A stretch of 64,000 nucleotides of DNA from Mycobacterium neglectum (GCF_002591975.1 NZ_NVQE01000004.1:186001-250000); one strand, 5' to 3'; shown: positions 17,691 through 27,452, numbered from the stretch's first letter. The notes: a model not told the origin generated them from the sequence alone. Translations and numbers: made by a program.

Positions 17691-17751
17691 CGATCGCTAG
17701 CTGAAGGTGCAGTCGCTTGATAGCGTCCGATGCGATGGGCGGAGCGAACAG

Positions 17752-18045
17752 ATGACGATCGTGGTGATGGACGGCCCGACGGCCTCGGCGCTCGCACAGA
17801 TCCTGCCATTGCTGCTGTTGACGCTGATTCTCGAACTGCGACGTACCGCGCTGCATCGCAGGGTTTCCCGCATCCTCTTCGGTGCATTCTTCGTGGTGTT
17901 CGGTGTCATCGAGACGGTGCTGGTGTTGTCGATCGACGGTGAGCTCTACCCATTTCAGTGGGGCGACCTGCTGTCCGCTATCACCATCTTTGGATTGCTC
18001 GCGATGATTCTCGCGATTTCCTTCATCGAACCGCGCGACAGCTGA
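17752..18045 (+). CDS. Small three-helix membrane protein
   Basis: 97 residues from ATG 17752, with GGAG 7 bp upstream. Three hydrophobic segments are seen: about 10-28, 38-58 and 70-91, separated by a basic loop (ELRRTALHRRVSR) that probably faces the cytoplasm. No motif identifies a family. It has no close operon partner: 71 bp separate it from the DUF1254 gene downstream. Confidence 0.62.
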   Translation: MTIVVMDGPTASALAQILPLLLLTLILELRRTALHRRVSRILFGAFFVVFGVIETVLVLSIDGELYPFQWGDLLSAITIFGLLAMILAISFIEPRDS

Positions 18046-18104
18046 CTAGGTGTCGCGCGTTTATTCGATCGAAGCTCGGTCAATTACCTCTAGGGTCGTA
18101 AATG

Positions 18105-18110
18105 AGGAGG
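18105..18110 (+). promoter_or_regulatory. Strong ribosome-binding site AGGAGG that fixes the start of the DUF1254 gene
   Basis: AGGAGG is 6 bp before GTG 18117. The longer in-frame ATG at 18102 overlaps the upstream edge of this site and has no site of its own, so the GTG is the likely start. Confidence 0.75.
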
Positions 18111-18116
18111 CGCGGA

Positions 18117-19484
18117 GTGTCTGAGCCGAATCCCACCGCCGGTACTGGGGAAGCTTTTGACGACGCGCTGTTGACTACTCCCGCCAGCCCAGAGGTCATC
18201 ACCGCCGGTCTCGAGGCCGATGGTTATCAGCTCGGAATCTCGGCGTACTGCTGGGGCTATCCCCTCGTGCGGATGGAGCGCGTCATCCGGACGTATTCCG
18301 ACGTGTCGTCGGGAGTTGCCGCTACGAGCTATCGCGCGCCGATCAACACGATCGGATGGGCGCGAGAGCTTGCCACCCCGGCAGCAAAGGACATGCCGAC
18401 CGCCAACAACGACACCCTGTACATGAGCGCCGTCGTCGTCCTGGACGAGCCGATGGTGCTATCGGTTCCAGATACCTCGGATCGCTACTACGTCGTCAAC
18501 GTCTTCAACATGTGGCAGGAGCTTGAGCACTACATCGGTCGAAGGACGACCGGCACGAAGTCAGCTCGCTACGTCCTGGTGCCGCCCGGATGGACCGGAA
18601 CCCTGCCAACCGATGCCACGCGCCTCGACGTCTCGACCAACAAGGCATGGTTGTGGGGGCGGCTGCGCATGGCTCAGGACGAAGCCGCGGGCCCGGTTCA
18701 CGACTTGCAGGACCACTTCACCCTTCAGTCAACGAGCGGGACCACGAGTTCGCCCGAGTTGTCCGCTCTGCCCTCGATTTCCGGTCACGAGCTCGGGTTC
18801 TTTGAGCATCTCGCGTTTGCGTTGACCTCGAATGCCGTGAAGCCGGCCGACGAGGCACTCTTCGGTCAGTTCGCCCGAATCGGCCTTACGGCAGAGGGAT
18901 TCGACGAGTCCAAGCTCTCAGGCTATGCGCGTCGCGGTGTGGTGCGCGCGCTAAACGATGGCCCGGCCGTGGCGATTTCGTCCTTCGGCAGTACCGCGAC
19001 GGTACGCAACGGCTGGAATTGGGTCACCGGACTCGACAGCTTCGGCTTCAACTACCCGATGCGTGCCATGGTCGCCGGGCCATACCTCGGCGGCAATGGC
19101 GAACGGGAGGCGATGTATCCCATCCGCTACACCGACGCCGACGGCCAGACACTCAGCGGCGCAAACAAATACGAACTGACCATGGCCTCCGAACCGCCCG
19201 TCGACGCGTTCTGGTCGCTCACCATGTACAACGCTGCCGACAAGATGCTCGTTGAGAATCCCATCCAGCGATACAAAGTGGGAACCGACACCGAAGGGTT
19301 GAAGAAGCGAGCCGGCGGTTCGGTCACCATCGCCATTCAGAACGAGCAGCCAGCCCAGGCGACGGATACGAACTGGTTGCCCGCCCCGGCAGGCGATTTC
19401 TACGTGATCTTACGTATGTACCAGCCCACCGACGCGATCCTCGACGGAACCTGGCAGTTACCTCAGGTGACGCGTCAGAACTGA
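18117..19484 (+). CDS. DUF1254/DUF1214 protein (first of a tandem pair)
   Basis: 455 residues. The N-terminal DUF1254 part shows AYCWGYPLVRMERVIRTY and ANNDTLYMSAVVVLDEPMVLSVPD; the C-terminal DUF1214 part shows NYPMRAMVAGPYLGGNGEREAMYP, FWSLTMYNAADKMLVENPIQRY and NWLPAPAGDFYVILRMYQP. These tandem beta-rich domains are common in bacteria and their biochemical role is not established. No signal peptide is evident. A related gene follows after 1 bp, so they form an operon of paralogues. Confidence 0.9.
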   Translation: MSEPNPTAGTGEAFDDALLTTPASPEVITAGLEADGYQLGISAYCWGYPLVRMERVIRTYSDVSSGVAATSYRAPINTIGWARELATPAAKDMPTANNDTLYMSAVVVLDEPMVLSVPDTSDRYYVVNVFNMWQELEHYIGRRTTGTKSARYVLVPPGWTGTLPTDATRLDVSTNKAWLWGRLRMAQDEAAGPVHDLQDHFTLQSTSGTTSSPELSALPSISGHELGFFEHLAFALTSNAVKPADEALFGQFARIGLTAEGFDESKLSGYARRGVVRALNDGPAVAISSFGSTATVRNGWNWVTGLDSFGFNYPMRAMVAGPYLGGNGEREAMYPIRYTDADGQTLSGANKYELTMASEPPVDAFWSLTMYNAADKMLVENPIQRYKVGTDTEGLKKRAGGSVTIAIQNEQPAQATDTNWLPAPAGDFYVILRMYQPTDAILDGTWQLPQVTRQN

Positions 19485-19485
19485 C

Positions 19486-20880
19486 ATGGACAGAAGAACT
19501 GAACCGCAGGGCGGTCAGCCGCCCGAGGGTGCGACGTGCTCCGTCACGGATTTCGATTATCAGATCAAGTACCAGCGTGCGTTCGAGGCTGCGTTGTGGT
19601 GCCTTCCCGCTGTGGCGATCTACAGCTTCCGGCGCGCCGCTTTCGATGATCTCGGCCTGAGGGACAACGACATCATCGCCTACTCGGGAACCGCCACGCC
19701 GCAACTCGAAGCGATCACCGCGAACAGCACCACGCCCTATATCACCGCGTTCACAGATCTGCGCCGAGGCCCGGCGGTGTTGGAGATCCCCGCAGCAGGT
19801 GCCGACGGCAGCGTGTACGGGCAGGTAGTCGACGCGTGGCAACTGTCGATAGCCGACGTCGGGCCGTCGGGAGTAGACAAGGGCGATGGCGGCAAATTGC
19901 TCATCACCCCGCCCGGCTACCGCGATGTGGTGCCCGAGGGGTATATACCGGTGGCGTCGCCGAACTTCCGTGTTGCGCTTGCCTTCCGGTCCGTACCGGC
20001 CGCGGGCAAGACCGTCGCCGACGCCTACCGCTACGCCCAGCGGCTCCGGCTCTACTACCTGTCCGAGGCTGCCGATCCACCCGAACAACGCTTCGTCGAC
20101 CCCATCGACGTCCGCTACCCCACACTTCCGTTCTACGACGAACGCCACTTCGTCGACTTGCACGCCATCACCAGCGTCGAACCCGTCAAGCCTCAGGACA
20201 AGGTCATGATGGGGATGCTGGCCACGCTGGGCATCAAGAAGGACCAGCCCTTCGCGCCCGACGAGACCGCCAATCGGGCGATGCGCCAGGCCGCCATCGA
20301 CGCCTGGGCGTTCTTGCAACACTGGTTCGACACCTTCCCGACCGACAAGCTCTACTGGCCCGATCGGCACTACGCCTCGCTGCTGCAATCAGACGAAAAC
20401 AGCACTTTCACATTCGTCTACGACGATCACATTGATTTGATCGGCCGTGCCGCGGAGTATTTCTGGTGCACGTACATGCCGAAGGTGCTCAGCGACAGTC
20501 CGGCCACGCAGTATCTGATGGCGATCGCCGATAACCAGGGAAAGCCGCTCGAAGCAGGTCAGCTCTACAAACTCGATGTGCCTGCAGACATGCCAGTCAC
20601 CCAATTCTGGGCACTGACGGTCTACGACCGCGCAACCATGGCCTTTATCTACAGCGAGACGAACCGAACCACCCTGTCCTCCTACGACCTCGACACGATG
20701 ACGAAGAATGCCGACGGTGGCGTGACCATCTATGTCGGCCCGTCACCGCACAAAGGTCTTGAATCCAACTGGATTCCGACCGAGGGCAAGCGTCCTTTGC
20801 CCGCCGTGCGGTTCTACGGCGGGACCGAGGCGCTGAACACGAAGACATTCACAATGCCGGACTTCGAAGCCGTCAGGTGA
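19486..20880 (+). CDS. DUF1254/DUF1214 protein (second of a tandem pair)
   Basis: 464 residues, starting 1 bp after its paralogue. It has the same two-domain layout (ALWCLPAVAIYSFRRAAF; ANSTTPYITAFTDLRRGPAVLEIP; FWALTVYDRATMAFIYSE; NWIPTEGKRPLPAVRFYGG) but has diverged widely from the first copy, so the duplication is old. The region between the domains is longer and Tyr-rich (CTYMPKVLSDSPATQYLMAIADN). Function unknown; the paired arrangement suggests a heteromer or two related substrates. Confidence 0.9.
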   Translation: MDRRTEPQGGQPPEGATCSVTDFDYQIKYQRAFEAALWCLPAVAIYSFRRAAFDDLGLRDNDIIAYSGTATPQLEAITANSTTPYITAFTDLRRGPAVLEIPAAGADGSVYGQVVDAWQLSIADVGPSGVDKGDGGKLLITPPGYRDVVPEGYIPVASPNFRVALAFRSVPAAGKTVADAYRYAQRLRLYYLSEAADPPEQRFVDPIDVRYPTLPFYDERHFVDLHAITSVEPVKPQDKVMMGMLATLGIKKDQPFAPDETANRAMRQAAIDAWAFLQHWFDTFPTDKLYWPDRHYASLLQSDENSTFTFVYDDHIDLIGRAAEYFWCTYMPKVLSDSPATQYLMAIADNQGKPLEAGQLYKLDVPADMPVTQFWALTVYDRATMAFIYSETNRTTLSSYDLDTMTKNADGGVTIYVGPSPHKGLESNWIPTEGKRPLPAVRFYGGTEALNTKTFTMPDFEAVR

Positions 20881-21018
20881 ACTGCGCCTTCATAGCACCG
20901 CGGGACAGCTGACTAGGCGGCTCCCACTTTCAAACTATGGCAGGGCGGGGGGCTTGCGGCAAGACCCCCTAGGTGCCGCAGACTCGTCCGACCAGACCAT
21001 CGACGGACGGAGAATCTT

Positions 21019-21447
21019 GTGCCCGAGAGCCCGAAACCCTTTGAACCACATGAGTCCGGTGCGTTTTTGCACGGCACCAAGGCCGACCTGGCGGTCGGTG
21101 ACGTGCTGGTACCCGGGCATCGGATGAACTACGACAGCGGCCGCAACGCCAACCACGTCTATGTCACCCAGACGCTCGACGCCGCCACCTGGGGAGCCGA
21201 GATGGCGGTCGGCGAAGGCCGGGGCCGCATATACCTCGTGGAACCGACGGGCGCCGTCGAGGACGACCCGAACGTGACCGACAAGCGGCACCCCGGAAAC
21301 CCGACTCGCTCCTATCGCACCCGAGAGCCCGTACGAATAATCGGCGAGATCACCGACTGGGTGGGTCATTCACCGGAACAGATTCAAGCCATGCGCGACA
21401 CATTGGCCGATTTGGCGCGACGCGGTCTGGACGTGATCTACGACTGA
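21019..21447 (+). CDS. arr: Rifampin ADP-ribosyltransferase Arr
   Basis: 142 residues from GTG 21019. The sequence follows M. smegmatis Arr closely: KPFEPHESGAFLHGTKADL, NHVYVTQTLDAATWGAE, GEGRGRIYLVEPTGAVEDD, NVTDKRHPGNPTRSYRT and the end GLDVIYD. Arr transfers ADP-ribose from NAD to the C23 hydroxyl of rifamycins and gives intrinsic rifampin resistance in several fast-growing mycobacteria. It stands alone, with 138 bp upstream that I could not resolve into promoter elements. Length is as expected for the family. Confidence 0.97.
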   Translation: MPESPKPFEPHESGAFLHGTKADLAVGDVLVPGHRMNYDSGRNANHVYVTQTLDAATWGAEMAVGEGRGRIYLVEPTGAVEDDPNVTDKRHPGNPTRSYRTREPVRIIGEITDWVGHSPEQIQAMRDTLADLARRGLDVIYD

Positions 21448-21518
21448 ATCCGCTTCCGCTTCACATTCAGGCGGCCCGGGTGCCAAATTCAGTATCTCAG
21501 CCGTAATAGGTTTGTTCC

Positions 21519-22120
21519 GTGGCCGACCGCATCGTCAGGCGCCGCTACACCGAGGTGGCTGACATCTACATCAGTAGGTTCGGCGCCATCTCTGCCGTCG
21601 CCCCGAAGACCTGCGTTTTGTGGCGCGGAATTTCGGGCGATGCCAGGGCGATGTGCTTGATGTCGGGTGCGGTCCCGGCCATCTGACCGCCTACTTGACA
21701 GATCTCGGCCTGACGGCGCAGGGCATAGACCTGGTACCTGCATTCATCGATAACGCCCGCTCGAACTGGCCGAACATTGATTTCGCGATCGGCTCGCTAC
21801 ACACCCTCGATATTCCAGATCGTTCACTACGCGGGATCCTCGCGTGGTACTCCCTGATTCACTGCGAACCGAGGAGCCTCACAGCAGTTTTAGCCGAGTT
21901 CCGCCGAACGATGTCCAGAGGCGGCACTCTGGTGGTGGGTTTCTTCGACGGCGATGACGTCGAAACCTTCGACCACAAGGTGACAACCGCCTACCGCTGG
22001 CCCGTTGACCGAATGTCACAGATGCTATCGAGGGCCGGGTTCGTCGAAGTCGACCGTGCGCAGCGAGCGGGCACTGATCCAACGCGGCGGCACGCCGCAC
22101 TTGCTGTGCGCGCCGAATGA
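21519..22120 (+). pseudogene. SAM-dependent methyltransferase gene with a frameshift
   Basis: GTG 21519 opens ADRIVRRRYTEVADIYISRFGAISAVAP, then the reading shifts; the other frame continues EDLRFVARNFGRCQGDVLDVGCGPGHLTAYL and ends at 22120. Adding one C to the CCCC run at 21601-21604 joins them into a protein of about 200 residues. Motif I is DVGCGPGHL, and GLTAQGIDLVP, WYSLIHCEP and RGGTLVVGFFDGDD fit the class I fold. A 166-residue product from GTG 21620 would still contain the SAM-binding core and might be active. The cause is either a genuine deletion or a homopolymer read error, as at 10751. Confidence 0.82.
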
Positions 22121-23194
22121 CTAGACGTTGAAGCGGAACTCCACCACGTCACCGTCGGCCATGACGTAGTCCTTGCCCTCCATGCGAACCTTGCCCGCGG
22201 CCTTCGCGGCGGCCATCGATCCGGCCGCGATCAGGTCGTCGTAGGAGACGATCTCGGCCTTGATGAAGCCCTTCTCGAAATCGGTGTGGATAACCCCGGC
22301 CGCTTTCGGCGCGGTGTCGCCCTGGTGAATCGTCCACGCGCGCGACTCTTTCGGCCCCGCCGTCAGATACGTCTGCAGCCGCAGTGTGTGAAAACCCGCG
22401 CGCGCCAACGCATCCAGGCCCCGCTCGGTCTGGCCGATCGATTCCAACAGCTCGGCGGCCGACTCGTCGTCGAGCTCCTGCAGTTCCGCCTCGATCTTGG
22501 CGTCGAGGAACACCGCGTCCGCGGGCGCCACCATCTCTCGCAACGCTGCGACCCGTGCGTCGTCGGTGAGCACCCCCTCGTCGGCGTTGAAGACGTATAG
22601 GAACGGCTTGGTCGTCAGAAGATTCAGCTCCCGCAGCGCCGAGACATCCGTTCCCGCAGCGAACAGGGTCGTACCGCTATTGAGGATCTCCTGCGCCGCC
22701 AACGCCGACTCATGCACCGGACGGCGGTCCTTATGCGTGCGCGCCTCTTTCTCCAGCCGTGGCAGCGCGCGCTCCAGCGTCTGCATATCGGCGAGGATCA
22801 GCTCCGTCTCGATCACCTCGATATCGGACTTCGGGTCGATGCGGCCGTCGACATGCGCGACGTCGTCGTCGGTGAACACCCGCACCACCTGGCAGATCGC
22901 ATCGCTTTCGCGGATGTTGGCCAGGAACTTGTTGCCAAGGCCCGCACCTTCGGAGGCGCCTTTGACAATTCCGGCGATATCAACGAACGTGACCGGCGCA
23001 TGGACGATCTTTTCCGAGTCAAACATCTTCGCGAGCTCCGTGAGTCGCGGATCGGGCAGGGCGACGACCCCCTCGTTCGGCTCGATCGTCGCGAACGGGT
23101 AATTCGCCGCCAGCACGTTGTTCCGCGTCAACGCATTGAACAGCGTCGACTTGCCGACGTTGGGCAGTCCCACGATTCCCAGATTCAAGCTCAC
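22121..23194 (-). CDS. ychF: YchF/OLA1-family redox-regulated ATPase
   Basis: 357 residues from GTG 23194. The P-loop GLPNVGKSTLFNAL, the G3-like DIAGIVKGASEGAGLGNKFL, a degenerate G4 (FNADEG) and the C-terminal TGS domain (FEKGFIKAEIVSYDDLI) define YchF, a universally conserved ribosome-associated nucleotidase that prefers ATP. It matches the position of Rv1112. Its stop lies directly against the end of the convergent methyltransferase remnant. Confidence 0.96.
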   Translation of the reverse strand: MSLNLGIVGLPNVGKSTLFNALTRNNVLAANYPFATIEPNEGVVALPDPRLTELAKMFDSEKIVHAPVTFVDIAGIVKGASEGAGLGNKFLANIRESDAICQVVRVFTDDDVAHVDGRIDPKSDIEVIETELILADMQTLERALPRLEKEARTHKDRRPVHESALAAQEILNSGTTLFAAGTDVSALRELNLLTTKPFLYVFNADEGVLTDDARVAALREMVAPADAVFLDAKIEAELQELDDESAAELLESIGQTERGLDALARAGFHTLRLQTYLTAGPKESRAWTIHQGDTAPKAAGVIHTDFEKGFIKAEIVSYDDLIAAGSMAAAKAAGKVRMEGKDYVMADGDVVEFRFNV

Positions 23195-23278
23195 AGGCTC
23201 CAGAGTCTAGGAGACTGTGACGGGCTCGCCAGCAGCGCGCTCACAGCCTCGCCAAGCAATAGCCGGTACGGTCTACAT

Positions 23279-24301
23279 GTGTCAGCGCAGCGCGCGCGGT
23301 CGGCCGTGACAGCCGACCATCGTTCCGTGCACCCCAATATCCCGGGCGTTCCGTGGTGGGGTGCTGTGCTCATCGCGGCCACACTGATGGCGGTGGGATT
23401 CGCCTACGACGCCGGTTCCGGCGCCAAAGAGTTGACGTCGGTGTTCGCAGGCACCTATGTCGTCGGCTGCATCTTCGCGGTGCTGGCGGTGCGACAGGCC
23501 GGAATCTTCACCGCCGGCATCCAGCCGCCACTGCTGCTGTTCGCCGCGGTTCCGACGGCGTACTTCGTGTTCACCGGCAGCCAACTCTCGAATATCAAAG
23601 ACACGCTGATCAACTGCGCCTATCCGCTCATCGAGCGCTTTCCGCTGATGTTCTTCACCTCCGCTGTGGTGCTGCTCATCGGAATGGCCCGTTGGTACGC
23701 CGCGATGTCCTCGCGTCGGGGCGCGCCAAGCGCAGCGGCCGAGGAGGAGTCGAGCGGCGGCGGACTGGCCGAGGCGGTGTCATCAAAGATCTCCGCTCTG
23801 CTGGCCGGCCGCGGCGCCGACAAAAAGGTCGACAAGGCCGACGAGCCGCCGCGGCGGCGAAGCACAGCCGCGCGCCCCAGCCGATCGACGAGTCGCACAC
23901 CCAGGCCAACGAGCCGCACCGCACCGGCGCGATCACGGCATGCCCGGCCCCCGGATACGGAGTACATCGAGCCCGTGGCCGAGCGGCCGCGCCGCCCGCG
24001 CCCCCGCAGGCAGGCCGAGCCACCCGTCGAACCGCGCCGCAAACCCCGCTCAGAGTCCGGCAGGCGCAGGCGCCCCTACGACGACAAGCCACCGTCGGAT
24101 CGCCGCGCCGGATACGAGCGCCCCGAGCGCCGGCGACGCTACGACGAGGACCAGCCGCCCCTGCACGGCAGCAACGGCAACGGCACGCATCACCCGGTAT
24201 CGCGGGTGCGCTATCGCGGTGGCGAAGACGGCGAAGATTACGCGCAGTACCGCCGACCGCCGCGGGACCGGGCCGTCGAAAGCTGGGAATACGACATCTG
24301 A
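23279..24301 (+). CDS. Membrane protein with DUF6542-like N-terminus and basic, proline-rich tail
   Basis: 340 residues from GTG 23279. Four or five hydrophobic helices span about 25-145 (WWGAVLIAATLMAVGFAYDAG and FAGTYVVGCIFAVLAVRQAG); the remaining 190 residues are low-complexity and rich in Arg, Pro and Ser. It corresponds in position and design to Rv1111c. The open frame extends upstream through antisense ychF sequence to 22712, but that part is not protein-like. Function unknown; it is divergent from ychF and convergent with ispH. Confidence 0.82.
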   Translation: MSAQRARSAVTADHRSVHPNIPGVPWWGAVLIAATLMAVGFAYDAGSGAKELTSVFAGTYVVGCIFAVLAVRQAGIFTAGIQPPLLLFAAVPTAYFVFTGSQLSNIKDTLINCAYPLIERFPLMFFTSAVVLLIGMARWYAAMSSRRGAPSAAAEEESSGGGLAEAVSSKISALLAGRGADKKVDKADEPPRRRSTAARPSRSTSRTPRPTSRTAPARSRHARPPDTEYIEPVAERPRRPRPRRQAEPPVEPRRKPRSESGRRRRPYDDKPPSDRRAGYERPERRRRYDEDQPPLHGSNGNGTHHPVSRVRYRGGEDGEDYAQYRRPPRDRAVESWEYDI

Positions 24302-24304
24302 CCG

Positions 24305-25306
24305 TTAAACGCGGGCCGGCCGGATCTCTCTGGGTAGGGCGAAAACCAGCGTCTCATTGGCTGTCGTGACCGGCTGCACGGTGTCGTAGCCGTACTCGGC
24401 GAGGCGCTCGAGGACTCCACGCACGAGCAGTTCCGGCACGGATGCGCCGGACGTCACGCCGACAGTCGTCACATCGTCGAGCCAAGCGGGGTCGATGTCT
24501 TCGGCGTAGTCGACCAGATACGCGGCATCGGAGCCTGCGTTCAGTGCGACCTCGACCAACCGCACAGAGTTCGACGAGTTCTTGGACCCGACGACGATCA
24601 CCAGTTCGCACTCCGGCGCCATCGCCTTGACCGCGACCTGACGATTCTGGGTGGCGTAGCAGATGTCGTCGCTTGGCGGATCCTGCAGCGTCGGGAACTT
24701 CTCCCGGAGCCGGCGCACGGTTTCCATGGTCTCGTCGACGCTGAGCGTGGTCTGCGACAGCCAGATGACCTTGTTGGGATCGCGCACCGTGACGTTGTCG
24801 ACGGCGTCGGGGTTGTCTACAACCTGAACGTGATCGGGCGCTTCGCCGGCGGTGCCGACGACTTCCTCGTGGCCGGTGTGACCGACGAGCAGGATGTCGT
24901 AATCGTCGCGGGCGAAGCGCTTGGCTTCGTTGTGCACCTTGGTGACCAGCGGACAGGTGGCGTCGATGGTCCGGAGGTTGCGTTGGGCGGCCTCGACGTG
25001 GACGGTCGGAGCGACGCCGTGCGCGGAGAACACGACGAGGGAGCCCTCCGGCACCTCGTCGGTCTCCTCGACGAAGATCGCACCCGCCTTGGCCAATGTC
25101 TCCACGACGTGCACGTTGTGGACGATCTCGTGGCGGACGTAGACCGGTGCGCCGTGCTTCTCGAGCGCTCGCTCGACGGTCTCAACAGCGCGATCGACCC
25201 CGGCGCAGTATCCGCGCGGCTCGGCCAGCAGCACCCGCTTGCCCGAAACGCCACCGGTCACCGAGCTCGATGCGCCCGGAATCCCCATGTTGATTGTCGG
25301 TGGCAT
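24305..25306 (-). CDS. ispH: 4-hydroxy-3-methylbut-2-enyl diphosphate reductase IspH (LytB2)
   Basis: 333 residues from ATG 25306 ([11 protein letters not shown]). Last step of the non-mevalonate isoprenoid pathway, giving IPP and DMAPP. The three iron-sulfur cysteines are in [24 protein letters not shown] and [11 protein letters not shown]; substrate-binding histidines lie in RHEIVHN and VGHTGHEEV. The frame runs open to 25450, but those 48 residues lie over the promoter and start of the divergent gene. It occupies the Rv1110 position. Confidence 0.97.
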   Translation of the reverse strand: MPPTINMGIPGASSSVTGGVSGKRVLLAEPRGYCAGVDRAVETVERALEKHGAPVYVRHEIVHNVHVVETLAKAGAIFVEETDEVPEGSLVVFSAHGVAPTVHVEAAQRNLRTIDATCPLVTKVHNEAKRFARDDYDILLVGHTGHEEVVGTAGEAPDHVQVVDNPDAVDNVTVRDPNKVIWLSQTTLSVDETMETVRRLREKFPTLQDPPSDDICYATQNRQVAVKAMAPECELVIVVGSKNSSNSVRLVEVALNAGSDAAYLVDYAEDIDPAWLDDVTTVGVTSGASVPELLVRGVLERLAEYGYDTVQPVTTANETLVFALPREIRPARV

Positions 25307-25358
25307 GTTTCCAGGGTACTGACACGCGGGGTAATCAGGCCAACCGTAGGGTGGGGCC

Positions 25359-25922
25359 ATGGCAACCGCACCATATGGGGTCCGTCTGCTGGTAGGGGCG
25401 GCAGTGACCGCCATCGAGGAAACCCGCAAGATTCCGCAGACCATCCTCACGTACCCGATGACCGTGGCCAGTCAGCTCGCGCATCTCGTGATGAAAATGC
25501 AGCAAGACGTCGCTGACCTGGTCATCAAGGGGGACGAGACCATCGAGTCGCTCTTCCCGCCGAAGGAAGAGCAGCCCGAGTGGGCCACCTTCGACGAAGA
25601 CCTCGACGATGGGCCGTCAACACCGGTGGTGGACGGGGAACGCCTCACGGAGGGTCGTTTCGCGCTGTTCACCGGCGGTGAACCCGAATCCGACGACAAC
25701 ACGAAATCCGCACCGCCCGCCCAGTCGACGTCCGCGAGTGCGCCCGAGATCGTCGAAGAACTCGAATACGAGTCGCTCACGCTGGCACAGCTCCGGGCGC
25801 GGCTGACCGCGTTGCGGGTCGCAGACCTCGAGGCACTGCTGGCATACGAGGACGCCACCAAGGCACGCGCACCCTTCCAGACGCTGCTTTCCAACAGGAT
25901 CACCCGCGCGACCGCGAAGTGA
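25359..25922 (+). CDS. Mycobacterial lipid-droplet-associated-type protein (Rv1109c-like)
   Basis: 187 residues. The N-terminal 65 residues ([20 protein letters not shown]...[20 protein letters not shown]) look like a long amphipathic helix; the middle is acidic and low in complexity; the C-terminus has a helical [21 protein letters not shown] segment. This matches the Rv1109c group, relatives of actinobacterial lipid-droplet proteins. It probably binds lipid surfaces rather than catalyses a reaction. It lies 22 bp before xseA. Confidence 0.8.
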   Translation: MATAPYGVRLLVGAAVTAIEETRKIPQTILTYPMTVASQLAHLVMKMQQDVADLVIKGDETIESLFPPKEEQPEWATFDEDLDDGPSTPVVDGERLTEGRFALFTGGEPESDDNTKSAPPAQSTSASAPEIVEELEYESLTLAQLRARLTALRVADLEALLAYEDATKARAPFQTLLSNRITRATAK

Positions 25923-25944
25923 CCACCCCCAGCGCTTCTGGAAA

Positions 25945-27180
25945 ATGACTGACGCCGAGCCGGGCAAGTCCCCCGACAACCCCTGGCCCGTTCGCGCGGT
26001 CTCCACCCGGGTCGCGAAGTACATCGACAAACTCGGCACCATTTGGGTGGAGGGGCAGATCGCCCAGCTGAACCTGCGGCCCACGGTCGTGTTCATCATG
26101 CTGCGCGATCCGGCCGCCGACATGTCGCTGTCCGTGGTCTGCCCGCGAGATCTCGTCGAGAACGCGCCGGTCAAACTGGGCGAGGGTGTGCAGGTCATCA
26201 TGCAGGGCAAGCTGCAGTTTCACACCGGCCGAGGCACTGTTGCGTTGCGTGTCAACGAGATTCGTGCGGTCGGCCTCGGTGAGCTACTCGAGCGCATCGA
26301 ACGCCTGCGTAAACTTCTCGAGGCCGAGGGCCTTTTCGATCCGCGCCTCAAACGGCCGCTGCCGTTCCTGCCGAACACCGTCGGACTCATCACCGGACGG
26401 GCGTCGGCAGCGGAGCGCGATGTCGTCTCGGTCGCGCAGACCCGCTGGCCCGCAGTGCGATTCGCCATCCGCAATACGGCGGTACAGGGCCCCAGCACCG
26501 TCGCTCAGATCGTCGATGCGCTGCGCGAGCTCGACGCCGACCCTCACGTCGACGTGATCGTGATCGCCCGTGGCGGTGGCGACATCGACGCGCTACTGCC
26601 GTTCTACGACGAGACGCTGTGTCGTGAGATCGCCAGGTGCACAACGCCGGTGGTGAGCGCCATCGGCCACGAGCCTGACAACCCGATGTGTGATCTGGTC
26701 GCCGACGTACGCGCAGCCACGCCCACCGATGCGGCGAAACGCATCGTCCCCGATGCCGCGGCCGAGCAGGCGGTCATCAGGGACCTGTGCCGGCGCGGTG
26801 GCCGTGCGCTACGGAATTGGGTGCACCGCGAGCAGCATCTGCTCGACCAGCTGCGCAGCCGACCGGTACTCGCAGCGCCGCTGGCCGCGCTCACCGCCCG
26901 GTCTGAGGAGGTGCACCGCGCGCGTGCCGCCGCCCGGCGCGACATCACCCGCCTGGTGGCCGCGGAGGCCGACCGGGTCGGGCATCTGTCGGCCCGGCTG
27001 GCCACACTTGGACCGGCGGCCACGCTCGCCCGCGGTTATGCGGTCGTGCAGACCCTGCCCGACGCCGCAGTACTGCGGACCACCGCCGACGCCCCAAGTG
27101 GCGCAAGGCTGCGGGTCCGGGTGGCCGACGGCGCAGTCACGGCGGTCAGCGACGGCCCAGAAGGGATACCACCAAAATGA
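25945..27180 (+). CDS. xseA: Exodeoxyribonuclease VII large subunit
   Basis: 411 residues. An OB-fold DNA-binding domain ([21 protein letters not shown]) is followed by the catalytic region with [37 protein letters not shown] and [20 protein letters not shown], then a coiled-coil arm. It digests single-stranded DNA with XseB. The xseB start overlaps its stop (ATGA at 27177-27180). It corresponds to Rv1108c. Confidence 0.97.
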   Translation: MTDAEPGKSPDNPWPVRAVSTRVAKYIDKLGTIWVEGQIAQLNLRPTVVFIMLRDPAADMSLSVVCPRDLVENAPVKLGEGVQVIMQGKLQFHTGRGTVALRVNEIRAVGLGELLERIERLRKLLEAEGLFDPRLKRPLPFLPNTVGLITGRASAAERDVVSVAQTRWPAVRFAIRNTAVQGPSTVAQIVDALRELDADPHVDVIVIARGGGDIDALLPFYDETLCREIARCTTPVVSAIGHEPDNPMCDLVADVRAATPTDAAKRIVPDAAAEQAVIRDLCRRGGRALRNWVHREQHLLDQLRSRPVLAAPLAALTARSEEVHRARAAARRDITRLVAAEADRVGHLSARLATLGPAATLARGYAVVQTLPDAAVLRTTADAPSGARLRVRVADGAVTAVSDGPEGIPPK

Positions 27181-27389
27181 AGCCCATTAGTCAGCTAGGG
27201 TACGAAGAATCCCGCGATGAGCTCATCGCCGTGGTGCAGCAGCTGGAACAGGGTGGACTGGATCTGGATACTTCGCTGAAGCTGTGGGAAAGAGGCGAAG
27301 AACTGGCTAAACGATGCGAAGAGCAGCTCGCTGGAGCCCGCAAGCGGGTGGAGGACGCGCTGGCCGCCAAGGACCAGGAAGAAAGTTGA
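27177..27389 (+). CDS. xseB: Exodeoxyribonuclease VII small subunit
   Basis: 70 residues, a two-helix protein with the family pattern [13 protein letters not shown] [23 protein letters not shown] followed by [18 protein letters not shown]. It is translationally coupled to xseA through a 4-bp overlap and forms the multi-copy small subunit of ExoVII. It corresponds to Rv1107c. Confidence 0.96.
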   Translation: MKPISQLGYEESRDELIAVVQQLEQGGLDLDTSLKLWERGEELAKRCEEQLAGARKRVEDALAAKDQEES

Positions 27390-27423
27390 TATCGGAACGA
27401 ATCTCGGCACAAGGGGTCGAAAC

Positions 27424-27437
27424 TGTAACACGTTTCA
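27424..27437. promoter_or_regulatory. KstR-type operator upstream of the 3beta-HSD gene
   Basis: TGTAACACGTTTCA fits the published mycobacterial KstR palindrome TnnAACnnGTTnnA at every fixed position. It ends 15 bp before the ATG of the 3beta-hydroxysteroid dehydrogenase gene, where a repressor could block transcription or elongation. The same TGTAACACGTT core recurs at 37736. Confidence 0.8.
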
Positions 27438-27452
27438 GTTATTCTTCCCGGC

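Noticed and set aside
22712..23278. N-terminal extension of the DUF6542-like protein back to 22712
   Set aside because: This part is antisense to ychF and lacks helices; GTG 23279 fits the divergent arrangement.
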